Source: Prauserella rugosa
Lineage (GTDB): Bacteria; Actinomycetota; Actinomycetes; Mycobacteriales; Pseudonocardiaceae
Direction: 5' to 3'
DNA: 64,000 nucleotides
NCBI RefSeq assembly: GCF_000719975.1
Contig: NZ_JOIJ01000007.1
Location: 287,909-351,908, forward strand
Positions 1 to 13,162 of the stretch are shown in pieces. Below the pieces are notes generated by a model. The model was not told where the DNA came from. It ran no database searches and saw only the letters and a program-made list of their open reading frames with translations. The translations under genes and the position numbers were made by a program. How positions within the stretch are numbered: position 1 is the first letter of the stretch; each line of letters opens with the position of its first letter.

Positions 1-535
1 TGGCCAGCGGGCCGAGCGGAGCACGTCCGGTGAGCGCGTCGAGGGTGGCCCGGACCGCCTCCCTGCCGATCCAGTACCCGGAACCCTCGTCGCCGAGCAG
101 CCATCCGTACCCGCCCGCGACCGACACCATCCGGTGGTCGCGGATGCGGCCGGCGATCGACCCCGTGCCCGAGACGAGCACCGTGCCGTCGGGCGCGTCC
201 GTGGCCGAGGCGAACGCGGTCTCGGCGTCCGACACGATGTGCGGGGAACTGCCCAGTCCCGCGTCCCGCCAGGTGCGGTCGAACAGGTTCGCGATCGCCG
301 GATCGGTGAGCTTGCTGGACCCGGCCATGCCGACGACACAGTGCGCGAGCTCGCTGCGGTCCAGATCGGCGGTCGCGGCCGCCACCGCCTCCGCGATGGC
401 CGCGGCCGCCTTGTCCGGAGGGTGTGAGTTCGGATTGGCCCCACCCGCGCGGCCGGTACCCAGCACGTGGACGTTCTCGTCGACGGCGCACGCCCTCGTG
501 CTCGTGCCGCCCGCGTCCACTCCCACGACGTACAT
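1..535 (-). CDS. BadF/BadG-type ATPase, probable N-acetylglucosamine kinase (3' part outside window)
   Basis: The reading frame starts at ATG 535 and runs off the left edge, so about 178 N-terminal residues are visible. The start carries the ASKHA phosphate-1 motif VDAGGTSTRACAV, followed by the Gly-rich phosphate-2 segment VLVSGTGSIAG and the GDEGSGYWIG motif typical of GlcNAc kinases in the BadF family. Such enzymes phosphorylate N-acetylglucosamine or glucosamine in the cytoplasm. The ATG overlaps the stop of the SIS-domain gene by one base (TGATG), so the two are translationally coupled. A dre-like site upstream of that gene suggests DasR control. Substrate is inferred from family and neighbour, not proven. 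Confidence 0.85.
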   Translation of the reverse strand, partial: MYVVGVDAGGTSTRACAVDENVHVLGTGRAGGANPNSHPPDKAAAAIAEAVAAATADLDRSELAHCVVGMAGSSKLTDPAIANLFDRTWRDAGLGSSPHIVSDAETAFASATDAPDGTVLVSGTGSIAGRIRDHRMVSVAGGYGWLLGDEGSGYWIGREAVRATLDALTGRAPLGPLA

Positions 536-1578
536 CAGCGCGTCTTGGTCACTTTGTGCAGGCCACGCGGGTTGTCCGGGTTGCCGCCGCGTGCGAGGGA
601 CAACCGCAGCGCGAGCCGCTGGACCGGCAGGATCTCCAGCACGGGTGCGATCTCCTCGACCGTCTCCGGGACGTCGATGCGCAGCGCGGCCGGCATCCGC
701 GACGCGGCAGACCCCACGGCGAGCACGTCCGCGCCGCGGTCGCCGACCGCCGCGAGGACGTCGCCCATGACGTCGCCGCCCCTGCCCGTGCTCGTCACGC
801 CCAGCACGGCCGTCTCCTCGTCGACCGCGGCCACGGGGCCGTGCAGGAGGTCCGCACCGCTGTAGGCCCTGGTCTGGAGATAGCTGGTCTCGGCGAGCTT
901 GAGCGACGACTCGAGCGCCGTCGCGTAGGAGTAGCCACGCGCGGCCGCCACGACGCGGTCGGCGAACCGGTAGCGGTCGACGGCGCGCGCGACCTGGTCC
1001 GCCGAGTCGCGCAGTGTCGCCTCGGCGCGTTCGCCGATGTCGGCTGCGGCCTCGCCCTTGCCGCCGCGGATGGCGTCGACCAGCAGGTACAGGCTCAGCA
1101 GCGTGGCCGTGTACGTCTTCGTGGCCGCCACGGCGCGCTCCTGACCCGCCCCGATGTCGACGGCCAGGTCGGCAGCCGCGAACAGCTGCGACGACGGAGT
1201 GTTGCTGACCGCGACGGTCCGTGCGCCCGCCTCCCGCGCCGCCTGGGTGACCTCGAGCAGGTCGGGTGATCCACCGCTCTGGCTCACCGACACCAGCAGC
1301 ACGTCCCGCAGGTCGGGACGGGCGCCGTACAGCGTCGTCGTCGAAGGGGACACCAGGCCGACGGGCAGGCCGAGCAGCACCTCGATGAGGTACTTGGCGT
1401 AGATCGCCGCGTGGTCGCTCGAACCACGTGCGGCCAGCAGGGCGAACCTCGGCGGGTGGTTGGCGATGTCCTCTGCGACGGCCGCGATGTCGGCGCGGTT
1501 CTGCGCGATCGTGGCCAGCATGTTCGGCTGCTGGTCGATCTCCGCGGTCATCAGGGCGCCGGGCTCGGCATCTGTCAC
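535..1578 (-). CDS. SIS-domain sugar isomerase/deaminase (GlmS C-domain / NagB-II-like)
   Basis: This 347-residue protein has two SIS folds and lacks the N-terminal glutaminase domain of GlmS. Visible family signatures include ARGSSDHAAIYAKYLIE, the phosphosugar loop SVSQSGGSPD, and the second-domain segment ARGYSYATALESSLKLAET. Proteins of this size usually deaminate or isomerise glucosamine-6-phosphate in amino-sugar catabolism. It is the first gene of an operon with the kinase at 1-535. Together they could take GlcNAc or chitin-derived amino sugars to fructose-6-phosphate. The promoter region holds a GGTCTAGACC palindrome facing the divergent regulator gene. A deacetylase is not visible here. 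Confidence 0.88.
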   Translation of the reverse strand: MTDAEPGALMTAEIDQQPNMLATIAQNRADIAAVAEDIANHPPRFALLAARGSSDHAAIYAKYLIEVLLGLPVGLVSPSTTTLYGARPDLRDVLLVSVSQSGGSPDLLEVTQAAREAGARTVAVSNTPSSQLFAAADLAVDIGAGQERAVAATKTYTATLLSLYLLVDAIRGGKGEAAADIGERAEATLRDSADQVARAVDRYRFADRVVAAARGYSYATALESSLKLAETSYLQTRAYSGADLLHGPVAAVDEETAVLGVTSTGRGGDVMGDVLAAVGDRGADVLAVGSAASRMPAALRIDVPETVEEIAPVLEILPVQRLALRLSLARGGNPDNPRGLHKVTKTR

Positions 1579-1601
1579 GATGATCCTCTCGTATCCCCTC
1601 G

Positions 1602-1616
1602 AAGGTCTAGACCAAT
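1602..1616. promoter_or_regulatory. dre-like operator for DasR
   Basis: The perfect palindrome GGTCTAGACC (1604-1613) with flanks AA and AAT lies between the divergent amino-sugar operon and the GntR gene. It matches the core of the dre consensus known for Streptomyces DasR (TGGTCTAGACCA), one base off on the left side. Its position 24 bp upstream of the SIS-gene start suits repression relieved by glucosamine-6-phosphate. Confidence 0.8.
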
Positions 1617-1691
1617 AGTAGACAGGTTGAAACTGGCTCGCGAAGGGTAGTTTTGCGAGTAAGCGTCGGGGCGCTGAGTGAAGGAGTCGTC

Positions 1692-2447
1692 ATGTTGGAG
1701 GTTTCCGGGGCCAAGGGCGGTACCGCAACCGTCGCGCGGCCTGGGCGTGAGCCGAAGTACTGGGCTCTGAAACAGCATCTGCTGGATCAGCTGGATTCGC
1801 TACCCGCGGGGGCGCCGATTCCCACCGAGCGTGCACTCGCCGGGGAGTTCCACGTCTCCCGCACCACGGTCCGTCAGGCCTTGGCCGACCTGACCGCGGA
1901 GGGCAGGCTGCATCGGGTGCAGGGCAAGGGCACGTTCGCCGCCGAACCGAAGGTGGCGCAGCGGTTGCAGCTCTCGTCCTACACCGAGGACATGCGTGCG
2001 CAGGGGCTCGAACCCTCGTCCCAGTTGCTCGAGGTGGACGAGGTGTTCGCGGAGGGTGACCTTCCGAAACTCCTCGGTATCCGCACCGGGGCGAAGGTGC
2101 TGCTGTTGCGCAGGCTGCGGCTCGCCGACGGCGAGCCGATGGCCCTCGAGACGACCCACCTGCCGTTGGCCCGGTTCCGCGGGCTGCGCAGGCACGTCAT
2201 CGAGGGCGGATCGCTCTACGAAGCGCTCGCGGAGCGGTACGGGGTCGAGATGGAGAAGGCCGAGGAGACGATCGAGACGTCACTGGCCGGTCCCGAGGAG
2301 GCCGAACTGCTGGGCGCCGACGTCGGCGTGCCGGTGCTTCTGCTCAACCGGCAGACGTTCGGGTCCGACGGCAAGCCGGTGGAGTTCGTGCGGTCGATCT
2401 ACCGCGGCGACCGCTACAAGTTCGTCACCACGCTGACGCGTCCTTGA
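1692..2447 (+). CDS. dasR: GntR/HutC-family regulator, DasR-like
   Basis: A 251-residue regulator with an N-terminal winged helix (residues about 17-85, motif [19 protein letters not shown]) and a C-terminal UTRA ligand domain (about 100-245), the same size and layout as Streptomyces DasR. I chose ATG 1692 because AAGGAG lies at 1681-1686; an in-frame TTG at 1653 would add 13 unlikely residues. DasR proteins bind dre sites and are released by glucosamine-6-phosphate, linking GlcNAc use to development. Here the gene is divergent from a GlcNAc kinase and SIS enzyme with a dre-like site between them, which strongly supports the name. Confidence 0.88.
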   Translation: MLEVSGAKGGTATVARPGREPKYWALKQHLLDQLDSLPAGAPIPTERALAGEFHVSRTTVRQALADLTAEGRLHRVQGKGTFAAEPKVAQRLQLSSYTEDMRAQGLEPSSQLLEVDEVFAEGDLPKLLGIRTGAKVLLLRRLRLADGEPMALETTHLPLARFRGLRRHVIEGGSLYEALAERYGVEMEKAEETIETSLAGPEEAELLGADVGVPVLLLNRQTFGSDGKPVEFVRSIYRGDRYKFVTTLTRP

Positions 2448-2600
2448 CGCGTTCTTGACACCGCCGTCCGAAATGGACGGAAGGCCACGTGTTCGCTCTC
2501 ACGTCGGAAAATCTTGAATTCCGCGAAACGACGGGAGCATCGGAGACGATGCATTCGTTGAGAGTGGGGAGACGGGGAGCGGAGTGCGAACAGCGAGGCC

Positions 2601-3659
2601 ATGACGCAGGACGACAGAACACGGATCAGTAAGGCACCCGAGGGTGCGGAGACGGCGCGGCCGGACGACTCCGGAGGGGAGAAGGAGAAGTCCGGTCTGC
2701 GGCCGGCGCAGATCGTGGCGGGTGGGGTCGCCGCGACGACGGCGGCGTTCCTGTGCTCGTTCCTCGGCGTGTACGGCACCGTGATCGGCGCAGGAGCGAT
2801 CAGCGTGCTGAGTACCGTCGGCAGCGAGCTGTACCTGCGCTCGGCGCGCAAGTCGAAGGAGGCGGCCAAGAAGGCCAAGGCCAAGGCCGCCGCGCTGGCG
2901 GAGGCGAAGGGACGCACGGCGGTACTGCCGTCGGCGAAGAGGAACCCCGCAGCGCAGGCCGTGGCGAACACGGCGGAACGGAACACGGCGGAACACCGCG
3001 CATCAGTGCCGGACCCACGGCGTGATGCCGGTGCGACGAGGACGATGGCTCTGCCCGGCGCCTCGTCGACCCGGTCGTGGTCCGCACCCGGCGGGCCGGA
3101 CCAGCCGACCAGGCGGATCCTGTCCAACGCCGATCAGCCCACGGACTACCTGGGCGTGCCCGCCGCGGCGGACACCTCGGGTGGTGACTCCGCGAGGGGG
3201 AGTTGGCTGAAGCGGCGTTGGCCGGTCCTGGCCGCCACGAGTGCCGTCGTGTTCGCCATCGGCCTGTTCGTCGTCACCGGTTTCGAGCTGGCCACGGGTC
3301 AGTCGCTCAACGGGCAGGGCCGCAGCACCGTCAGCCAGATCGTGGGCGACCGCGGGCACCAGCACGACACCGGAGGCGGTGTCGAGCAGGAGCAGCGCGA
3401 CGACGTCGACGCGCCCGCCCCTTCGACCTCGACCGAGGGGACCACCGAGACCGAGGGAGACGGTTCGGCGACGCCCACGGAGCAGCCCACCGAGTCGTCG
3501 ACCCCCGCCCCGCAGCAGCCCGAGCCCACGGACACGGCCGAGCCGACCGAGACCGAGCAGCCGGGGCAGACGGAGGTTCCGACCGAGCAGCCCACCGAAC
3601 AGCCGCAGACCGGCGGCGACGGTGGTGCGGGAACGGGCGCCGGAACCGAGACGCCCTGA
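2601..3659 (+). CDS. membrane protein with Pro/Thr/Glu-rich extracellular tail, unknown function
   Basis: I do not recognise a named family. The 352-residue product has a hydrophobic, Gly/Ala-rich segment at about 37-78, a Lys/Ala-rich basic stretch after it (KSKEAAKKAKAKAAALAEAK), a disordered linker, then one clear membrane helix at about 209-230 preceded by WLKRRW. The last 100 residues are acidic and repetitive (PTEQPTEQPQT-like), as in wall-spanning stalks. The topology suggests a cytoplasmic basic region and a surface tail. ATG 2601 has a weak GCGAGG upstream. It stands alone between dasR and the convergent thiE gene. Reality of the gene is likely from consistent coding structure; function is open. 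Confidence 0.75.
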   Translation: MTQDDRTRISKAPEGAETARPDDSGGEKEKSGLRPAQIVAGGVAATTAAFLCSFLGVYGTVIGAGAISVLSTVGSELYLRSARKSKEAAKKAKAKAAALAEAKGRTAVLPSAKRNPAAQAVANTAERNTAEHRASVPDPRRDAGATRTMALPGASSTRSWSAPGGPDQPTRRILSNADQPTDYLGVPAAADTSGGDSARGSWLKRRWPVLAATSAVVFAIGLFVVTGFELATGQSLNGQGRSTVSQIVGDRGHQHDTGGGVEQEQRDDVDAPAPSTSTEGTTETEGDGSATPTEQPTESSTPAPQQPEPTDTAEPTETEQPGQTEVPTEQPTEQPQTGGDGGAGTGAGTETP

Positions 3660-3695
3660 CCTCACCGGCGGCGCGTCAGGCGAGGGCCGCGTGCT

Positions 3696-4346
3696 TCAGG
3701 AAAGGGCGGAGCGTAGCTGCGAGGCCGCGGCGCTCGGGTCGTCGGCGTCGGTGATGGCGCGCACCACCACGGCGCGTCGTGCTCCGGCGTCGACGACCTC
3801 GGGCATGCGTTCGGCGTCGATGCCGCCGATGGCGAACCACGGCCGCGGGGTGTCGACCGCGGTGGCCACCTCGCGCACCAGCTCGAGACCGGGTGCCGCC
3901 CGGCCGGGTTTCGTGGGCGTCGGCCAGCACGGGCCGACGCAGAAGTAGTCGACCCCCGGTTCGGCGGCCGCCGCACCTGCCTGCTCGAACGAGTGCGTCG
4001 AGCGGCCGATCACCGGCTCGTCCCCGAGGATGCGCCTGGCCACCTGCACGGGCAGGTCGTCCTGGCCGAGGTGCAGCACGTCGGCGCCTGCGGCGAGTGC
4101 GACGTCGGCGCGGTCGTTCACGGCCAGCAGCGCTCCGCGGGCGGCGCACACCTCGGCGAGCTGTTCGAGTGCGGCGAGTTCCTCGCGCGCCTCCAGCGCG
4201 GGTTTCTCCCGTAGCTGAACGATGTCCACGCCACCGGCCAGCGCGGCGTCGGCGAACTCGGTCAGGTCCGGCCGCATCGGCGTGCACAGGTACAACCGGG
4301 CGTCGGCGAGCCGCCGACGAATCTGATCACCGCTGAGGCCGGGCAT
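3696..4346 (-). CDS. thiE: thiamine-phosphate synthase
   Basis: A 216-residue TIM-barrel enzyme that joins HMP-pyrophosphate to the thiazole phosphate to give thiamine phosphate. Motifs of the family are visible: [10 protein letters not shown] near the N-terminus, [24 protein letters not shown] in two adjoining pieces, IGRSTHS, DYFCVGP, and the phosphate-binding FAIGGI. ATG 4346 is chosen because a TACGGT box ends 6 nt before it on this strand, suggesting a leaderless transcript; upstream in-frame codons give a non-homologous extension. The gene is divergent from the riboswitch-controlled thiO-thiS-thiG operon and has no riboswitch of its own, the same arrangement as in mycobacteria. Confidence 0.95.
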   Translation of the reverse strand: MPGLSGDQIRRRLADARLYLCTPMRPDLTEFADAALAGGVDIVQLREKPALEAREELAALEQLAEVCAARGALLAVNDRADVALAAGADVLHLGQDDLPVQVARRILGDEPVIGRSTHSFEQAGAAAAEPGVDYFCVGPCWPTPTKPGRAAPGLELVREVATAVDTPRPWFAIGGIDAERMPEVVDAGARRAVVVRAITDADDPSAAASQLRSALS

Positions 4347-4352
4347 GGCGTC

Positions 4353-4358
4353 ACCGTA
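4353..4358 (-). promoter_or_regulatory. leaderless -10 box for thiE
   Basis: TACGGT on the minus strand fits TANNNT and ends 6 nt before ATG 4346, so transcription would begin at or next to the start codon. No Shine-Dalgarno sequence is present. Confidence 0.5.
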
Positions 4359-4385
4359 ACGCGTCGGGGTAGGTTGTTGGCGTCC

Positions 4386-4486
4386 GCACGGGAGCCCCAC
4401 CGGGCTGAGAGGGAGCACGGCCGCCGCTACGCGGCCCGACTCCGACCGTGGAACCTGATCCGGATCATGCCGGCGCAGGGAGCGTG
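4386..4486 (+). ncRNA. TPP riboswitch (THI element) upstream of thiO
   Basis: The leader contains the conserved THI-box core: ACGGGAGCCC, then GGGCTGAGAGGG, a variable GC-rich stem, and CCTGATCCGGATCATGCCGG followed by CGCAGGGAG. These are the pyrimidine and pyrophosphate sensor arms of the thiamine-pyrophosphate aptamer. It ends about 7 nt before the thiO ATG, so the terminal GGGAG probably doubles as ribosome-binding site and TPP would block translation initiation. Confidence 0.95.
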
Positions 4487-4492
4487 AACCGC

Positions 4493-6650
<2,158 letters not shown>

Positions 6651-6777
6651 CGGCCTGGTGGTGAGGGCTGTTCGGCGGGCCGCGTATCGCATTCGCATCA
6701 CGTCGTCACCCCGTGGCCGAGGTGGGAACGTATGGTGAACGCCCACTCAACGTGTGCGAGAAAGCGAAGGAGCGTAG

Positions 6778-7212
6778 GTGTCCACGCCGAACGACATCCC
6801 GCACAGGCTGTACCTGACCATCGGGCGACTGTCGCGCGCGCTGCGGCAGGCCGGGGCTCCCGGCCCCGGGCACGGCGCGATCTCCGCCATGGCCACGCTC
6901 GCCGCGCAGGGAGAGCTCCGGCTGGGCGACCTGGCGTTGAAGGAGGGCGTCGCGGCGGCGACGATGTCGCGCATCGTGGCCTCGCTCGTCGAGGCCGGAT
7001 ACGTGACGAGGGAACCGGATCCGGTCGACCGGCGCGCATGGCTGGCGGCGATCACCGACGAGGGCAGGCGCGTGCTCGGCGACGTCCAGTCGGTGCGGAT
7101 CCGTGAGCTCTGCACCCGCATCGAGCGGCTCCCCGACGACCGCCGGGCCGCGCTCGAAGCCGCCCTTCCCGCCCTGGAGGCCCTCCTCGACGAGGAACAA
7201 CCCCAGCCCTGA
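6778..7212 (+). CDS. MarR-family transcriptional regulator
   Basis: A 144-residue winged-helix regulator. The central recognition region reads LGDLALKEGVAAATMSRIVASL, followed by the wing DPVDRRAWLAAITDEGRRVL, both diagnostic of MarR. The start is GTG 6778 after GAAGGAGCG (6767-6775). MarR proteins are dimeric repressors that respond to phenolic or redox ligands. It is encoded alone, convergent with the thiD paralogue, so the target is not evident. Its own upstream region (6651-6777) shows no clear palindrome. Confidence 0.88.
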   Translation: MSTPNDIPHRLYLTIGRLSRALRQAGAPGPGHGAISAMATLAAQGELRLGDLALKEGVAAATMSRIVASLVEAGYVTREPDPVDRRAWLAAITDEGRRVLGDVQSVRIRELCTRIERLPDDRRAALEAALPALEALLDEEQPQP

Positions 7213-7239
7213 GCGCGAGAGCCGCGTCCGGACTACGGA

Positions 7240-8079
7240 TCAGACCTGGGGGTCGACGTCCTCGGGGGCGAGCCGCCAGAAGGCCGACACCGGGCCGATC
7301 TTGGCGCCCATCGGGTAGGAGTGGGCGACCGCGCCGGTGACGAACCACTTCGCGAACCTCGCCGCGTCGACCATCGACATGCCGCGCGCGAGGCCTGCCG
7401 TCAACGCCGATGCCATCGCATCGCCCGCACCGTGCGTGTGCGGGGTGTCGAGGCGCGGTGCGGGCAGCTCGACGAACTCGGAGCCGTCGTAGAGCACGTC
7501 GACGCATTCGGTGTCCTGCACCAGATGGCCGCTCTTGACCAGGACGTAGCGCGGTCCCAGGTCGTGCAGCGCGACAGCGGCGTCGCGCATGTCGGAGCGA
7601 TCGGTGACCTCGATGCCGGTCAGCAGGCGCACCTCGTCCAGGTTCGGGGTGACGACGGTGGCCCGGGGCAGCAGCCGCTCGCGCAGCGCGGTCAGGCCGC
7701 CGTCGTCGAACAGGGGGTGGCCCGTCATCGACGCCGCGACCGGGTCGACCACGAACGGCACGTCGCGGCCCGCGCCGATGCCCGCGTCGTCACAGGCGTC
7801 CGCCACCTCCTCGATGATCTCGGCGGAGGCGAGCATCCCCGTCTTGGCCGCGTCGACCCCCATGTCGGAGGCGACCGCGGCGACCTGCCCGGACACGATT
7901 CGCGCGGGGATGTCGCTGCGGTCGTGCACGCCGAGGGTGTTCTGCACGGTCACCGCCGTCACGGCGACGAGTCCGTGGACGCCGCAGGTGAGGAACGTGC
8001 GCAGGTCGGCCTGGAGACCCGCGGCCCCACCGGAGTCGGAACCGGCGATCGTCAGTGCGGCAGGAGGTCGGGTGGTCAT
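7240..8079 (-). CDS. ThiD paralogue 1, hydroxymethylpyrimidine kinase family
   Basis: A 279-residue ribokinase-fold kinase. It begins TIAGSDSGGAAGLQADLRTF and has the ThiD segments TAVTVQNTLGVH, KTGMLAS, VDPVAASMTGHPL and VTPNLDEVRLLTG. The catalytic loop reads THGAGD, with Asp where E. coli-type ThiD enzymes have GTGC. ATG 8079 is preceded by GGAGGG. It differs from the other thiD (9940-10755) at the substrate loop GGAAG versus GGGAG. It is not in the thiC operon and has no riboswitch, so it may act in salvage of HMP or of vitamin B6. Family assignment is firm, exact substrate is not. Confidence 0.85.
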   Translation of the reverse strand: MTTRPPAALTIAGSDSGGAAGLQADLRTFLTCGVHGLVAVTAVTVQNTLGVHDRSDIPARIVSGQVAAVASDMGVDAAKTGMLASAEIIEEVADACDDAGIGAGRDVPFVVDPVAASMTGHPLFDDGGLTALRERLLPRATVVTPNLDEVRLLTGIEVTDRSDMRDAAVALHDLGPRYVLVKSGHLVQDTECVDVLYDGSEFVELPAPRLDTPHTHGAGDAMASALTAGLARGMSMVDAARFAKWFVTGAVAHSYPMGAKIGPVSAFWRLAPEDVDPQV

Positions 8080-8212
8080 CCCTCCAGTGTCTCTGCCGCC
8101 TCCGCGACCGGGCCAGTGGGCGTCGGCATGAACACACCACGATGAACTGAGCGTGAACGATCGATTCTCCGTGGTCATGGGCGCTGCCGGCCGACCATAG
8201 GCTGCGAGCACC

Positions 8213-9088
8213 ATGAAAATCGCGGAAACGCTGCAGACGCTCGCATCGGTGCTGGGATCTGGGCAGGGCCTGGTGGCCATGTTGGTCCTGTCGGTGCTGG
8301 CGATCGCGGCTCCGTTCGCGGATCGGTATCTGATCCGCCGCAAACGTCTGGCCTACCGGGTGCTGTACAACTCGAAACTCGGCGTGAGCCCGGACGTCGA
8401 CGACGAGGACGTCACCGCCGGTCTTCCGCCGGGTGCCGATCCGGGCATGCGGGAGCTCGCCGACGAGATGAGCCGTATGACGAGCGTCGTCGTGCGGCTG
8501 CGCAACGCGGGGATCGAGGACATCCGCCCCGAGGATCTGCAGGGGCATCCGCTGACGCTCGATTTCGGCGGGCGCGTGATCTGGAACGCGCGCATCTCCG
8601 ATCCCAGCGTCGAGAACCACCGGCTCGCGCACAAACGCAGTCTGACCTTCCTGCCCGCCGACGGTGCCGACTCCGAGCCCGCGCAGCAGCCGTCGGCGAA
8701 GCTCGAGGAGGTGCGGAAGAGTTCGCGGCGCAGGTTCCCGTGGAACCGCAGGGCGGAAACAGCCGTCGCGGAGGCGCCGGCCGAGTCCGAATATCCACAG
8801 TGGACACGTCTGCAGTTGCGTGGGTTCGCGTTGCAGCGCAAGGAGAAGCTCAAGATCGCGATCGTGCTGCGGGAACCGAGGGATTCGCGGCGGCACACCA
8901 AGGACATCAGCATCCACGGCCAACTGGCGGGCGGCAGGCTCGTGGACGAGCGCGAGCAGACGAGGGTGACGTGGCCGCGTGTGGTCACCACGGCAGGCGT
9001 GCTCCCTGGTGGGCGTGCTGCTGGCCACGCTGCTCGCGAACGCCTCCCGTCCGGCCGCCGATCCCGCGCTGGCCTGCGGCGACGGTGA
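8213..9088 (+). CDS. N-terminal part of a membrane-anchored PstS-like protein (likely frameshifted)
   Basis: Residues 1-260 form a membrane helix near the N-terminus (about 20-38) and a soluble domain rich in paired Arg (RRKRLAYRVLYNSKLG). That layout is known from actinobacterial proteins that continue into a second helix and a phosphate-binding-type domain. Here the frame runs on after VTWPRVVTTAG into a basic, low-complexity tail that looks out of frame. The second helix and binding domain appear at once in the +1 frame (8979-9923). I think both pieces are one gene with a single-base indel near 8985-9015, or two overlapping, coupled genes. ATG 8213 has no strong SD. Confidence 0.65.
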   Translation: MKIAETLQTLASVLGSGQGLVAMLVLSVLAIAAPFADRYLIRRKRLAYRVLYNSKLGVSPDVDDEDVTAGLPPGADPGMRELADEMSRMTSVVVRLRNAGIEDIRPEDLQGHPLTLDFGGRVIWNARISDPSVENHRLAHKRSLTFLPADGADSEPAQQPSAKLEEVRKSSRRRFPWNRRAETAVAEAPAESEYPQWTRLQLRGFALQRKEKLKIAIVLREPRDSRRHTKDISIHGQLAGGRLVDEREQTRVTWPRVVTTAGVLPGGRAAGHAARERLPSGRRSRAGLRRR

Positions 9089-9923
9089 GCTGCGGGTGGT
9101 GGGGTCGAGTGCCTTCGCACCCGCGGTCGAGAACATCGCCGACGAATACGAACGTCTCTGCGCGGGCGCGACCGTCACGATCACCCCGACCGGCAGCAAC
9201 GCGGGCGTGCTCGAGCTGCTGAACGAGCGGACGGAGGCCGGCACCACGGTCGCCCTCTCCGACGGGCTCGCGCGGCAGGACGCCGACGATCTGCACGCCA
9301 CCCCGCTGGCCGTGATCGTCTACACGATGGTGGTCAACGAGTCGGTGGGCGTCGACGAGCTGTCCCTCGAACAGCTGCGCGGCATCTACTCCGGGCGGTA
9401 CCGCGACTGGAGCGAGGTGCGCCCAGGCCCTTCGCTGCCGATCCGCATCGTCGGCCGCGGCGGGGAGTCCGGATCCCGCACAACCTTCGAGCAGAAGGTC
9501 CTCGGCCGGCCGGAGGGAGCGCTGACGTCCGACACCTGTGACGGCGCCGACCGCGTCGACGACGCCGACATCGTGCGGTGTGAACGGGGCAGCGAACGTC
9601 AGGTCCTCGAGGAGGTCTCGAGCACGCGCGGGGCGATCGGCTACGTCGACGTCCCCTCGGCCGGTGCCGCCCGCGCCGACGGGCGCGAACTCTCGGTCGT
9701 CGAACTCGACGGGACCTATCCCGACGTCGGCACCGTCCAGGACGGCTATCCGTTCTGGACGATCGAGTACCTCTACACCAAGGGTGATCCCGACTCGGCG
9801 CCCGTGCAGTCCGGGTTCCTGGAGTACCTGCGCAGCGGAACCGCGCGCGACGAGCTGCACAGCGCGAGGTACGTGCCCTGCCTGCGCAAGGACGGCAGGT
9901 TGCACGCGCTCTGCCGCTGGTGA
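8979..9923 (+). CDS. PstS-like periplasmic-binding domain (C-terminal part of the preceding gene)
   Basis: The frame from GTG 8979 begins with a helix (SLVGVLLATLLA) and then a type-2 periplasmic-binding fold: LRVVGSSAFAPAVENIADEY, TITPTGSNAGVLELL, the hinge VVNESVGVDELSLEQLRGIYSGRYRDW, and the anion-binding GRGGESGSRTTFEQ. These are hallmarks of the PstS/SphX family that bind phosphate on the outer membrane face. There is no cleavable signal or lipobox, so it needs the upstream half for anchoring. No pstCAB transporter lies nearby, so a sensing or wall-related role is more likely than transport. A real frameshift, a sequencing error or coupling cannot be told apart here. Confidence 0.7.
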   Translation: MWSPRQACSLVGVLLATLLANASRPAADPALACGDGELRVVGSSAFAPAVENIADEYERLCAGATVTITPTGSNAGVLELLNERTEAGTTVALSDGLARQDADDLHATPLAVIVYTMVVNESVGVDELSLEQLRGIYSGRYRDWSEVRPGPSLPIRIVGRGGESGSRTTFEQKVLGRPEGALTSDTCDGADRVDDADIVRCERGSERQVLEEVSSTRGAIGYVDVPSAGAARADGRELSVVELDGTYPDVGTVQDGYPFWTIEYLYTKGDPDSAPVQSGFLEYLRSGTARDELHSARYVPCLRKDGRLHALCRW

Positions 9924-9939
9924 CCACCCGCGGCTCGGT

Positions 9940-12377
<2,438 letters not shown>

Positions 12378-12478
12378 TCACTCCCTACGCTGGCATTACC
12401 CAGTCAGGTTCGTGCGGTCGGCGACACCGGGTGATTCCCAGTCGCCCTCTCAGCCCGCCAAGGCGCGAGCTCCCGCGT
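12378..12478 (-). ncRNA. TPP riboswitch (THI element) upstream of thiC
   Basis: On the minus strand the leader reads GCGGGAGCT, then GGCGGGCTGAGAGGG, a stem, and GAACCTGACTGGGTAATGCC followed by AGCGTAGGGAG. These are the conserved arms of the thiamine-pyrophosphate aptamer. The closing GGGAG overlaps the probable thiC ribosome-binding site, so TPP binding should hide it. It is the second such element in 8 kb. Confidence 0.95.
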
Positions 12479-12528
12479 TCGATGTAGTTGTTCCGACAGC
12501 GACGATGCCATCATCGGGCGCCACAAGC

Positions 12529-12574
12529 AACACCGCGCCCCGCGGCGATCGAGTCACCTGCGGGGCGCGGTGTT
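12529..12574 (-). terminator. strong hairpin between def and thiC leader
   Basis: AACACCGCGCCCCGC (12529-12543) pairs perfectly with GCGGGGCGCGGTGTT (12560-12574) across a 16-nt loop, a 15-bp stem. It lies just downstream of def and upstream of the thiC riboswitch, so it can insulate the two same-strand units. No T-run follows, as is common in high-GC actinobacteria. Confidence 0.75.
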
Positions 12575-12604
12575 CGCTGTGGAAGCGTGTGAGCGGGGCG
12601 GAGC

Positions 12605-13162
12605 TCAGTGCTGTTTCGGCGGTGTCCAGGTGTTGCCGGGGACCGTCCAGTCGTTCTTCTTGATCATCTTCTTCGCGGCGCGCGCGTGCCTGCCGACCAG
12701 CCGGTCGAGGTAGAGGTAGCCGTCGAGATGGTCGGTCTCGTGCTGCAGGCAGCGGGCGAAGTATCCGGTGCCCTCGACCTCGATCGCGTTGCCGTCGGTG
12801 TCGAACCCGGTGACCTTCGCCCACGAGGCGCGCCCGGTCGGGTAGGCCTCGCCGGGAACCGACAGGCAGCCCTCCCAGTCGTCGTCCGGGTCGGGCATGG
12901 TCTCCGGGATCTCGGAGGTCTCCAGCTTGGGGTTGACCACGACGCCCTTGTGCTGGACGCCCTCGTCGTCGTGGCAGTCGTAGACGAACAGCCGCAGGTC
13001 CAGGCCGATCTGGTTGGCGGCGAGGCCCACGCCCTCGGCCGCGTACATCGTCTCGAACATGTCATCGACCAGGGTGCGGAGTTTGTCGTCGTACTCCGTC
13101 ACCTCGCGGGTGGGGTTGTGCAACACGGGGTCACCGGCGATGACGATGGGATGAATGCTCAC
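12605..13162 (-). CDS. def: peptide deformylase
   Basis: A 185-residue Fe/Zn enzyme that removes the N-formyl group from new proteins. All three motifs are intact: [10 protein letters not shown] (44-53), EGCLS (97-101, metal ligand Cys99) and HETDH (141-145). I start at GTG 13162 ([15 protein letters not shown]), the usual family N-terminus; the frame extends 44 codons further upstream, but that part is a low-complexity Pro/Arg tract. No clear SD is seen. The def-DUF3263 divergent arrangement is the same as Rv0429c-Rv0430 in M. tuberculosis. Confidence 0.94.
   Translation of the reverse strand: MSIHPIVIAGDPVLHNPTREVTEYDDKLRTLVDDMFETMYAAEGVGLAANQIGLDLRLFVYDCHDDEGVQHKGVVVNPKLETSEIPETMPDPDDDWEGCLSVPGEAYPTGRASWAKVTGFDTDGNAIEVEGTGYFARCLQHETDHLDGYLYLDRLVGRHARAAKKMIKKNDWTVPGNTWTPPKQH

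Noticed and set aside
8979..9923. Phosphate ABC transporter PstS
   Set aside because: The domain is PstS-like, but there is no lipobox or signal and no pstC, pstA or pstB nearby; a transport role is not supported.
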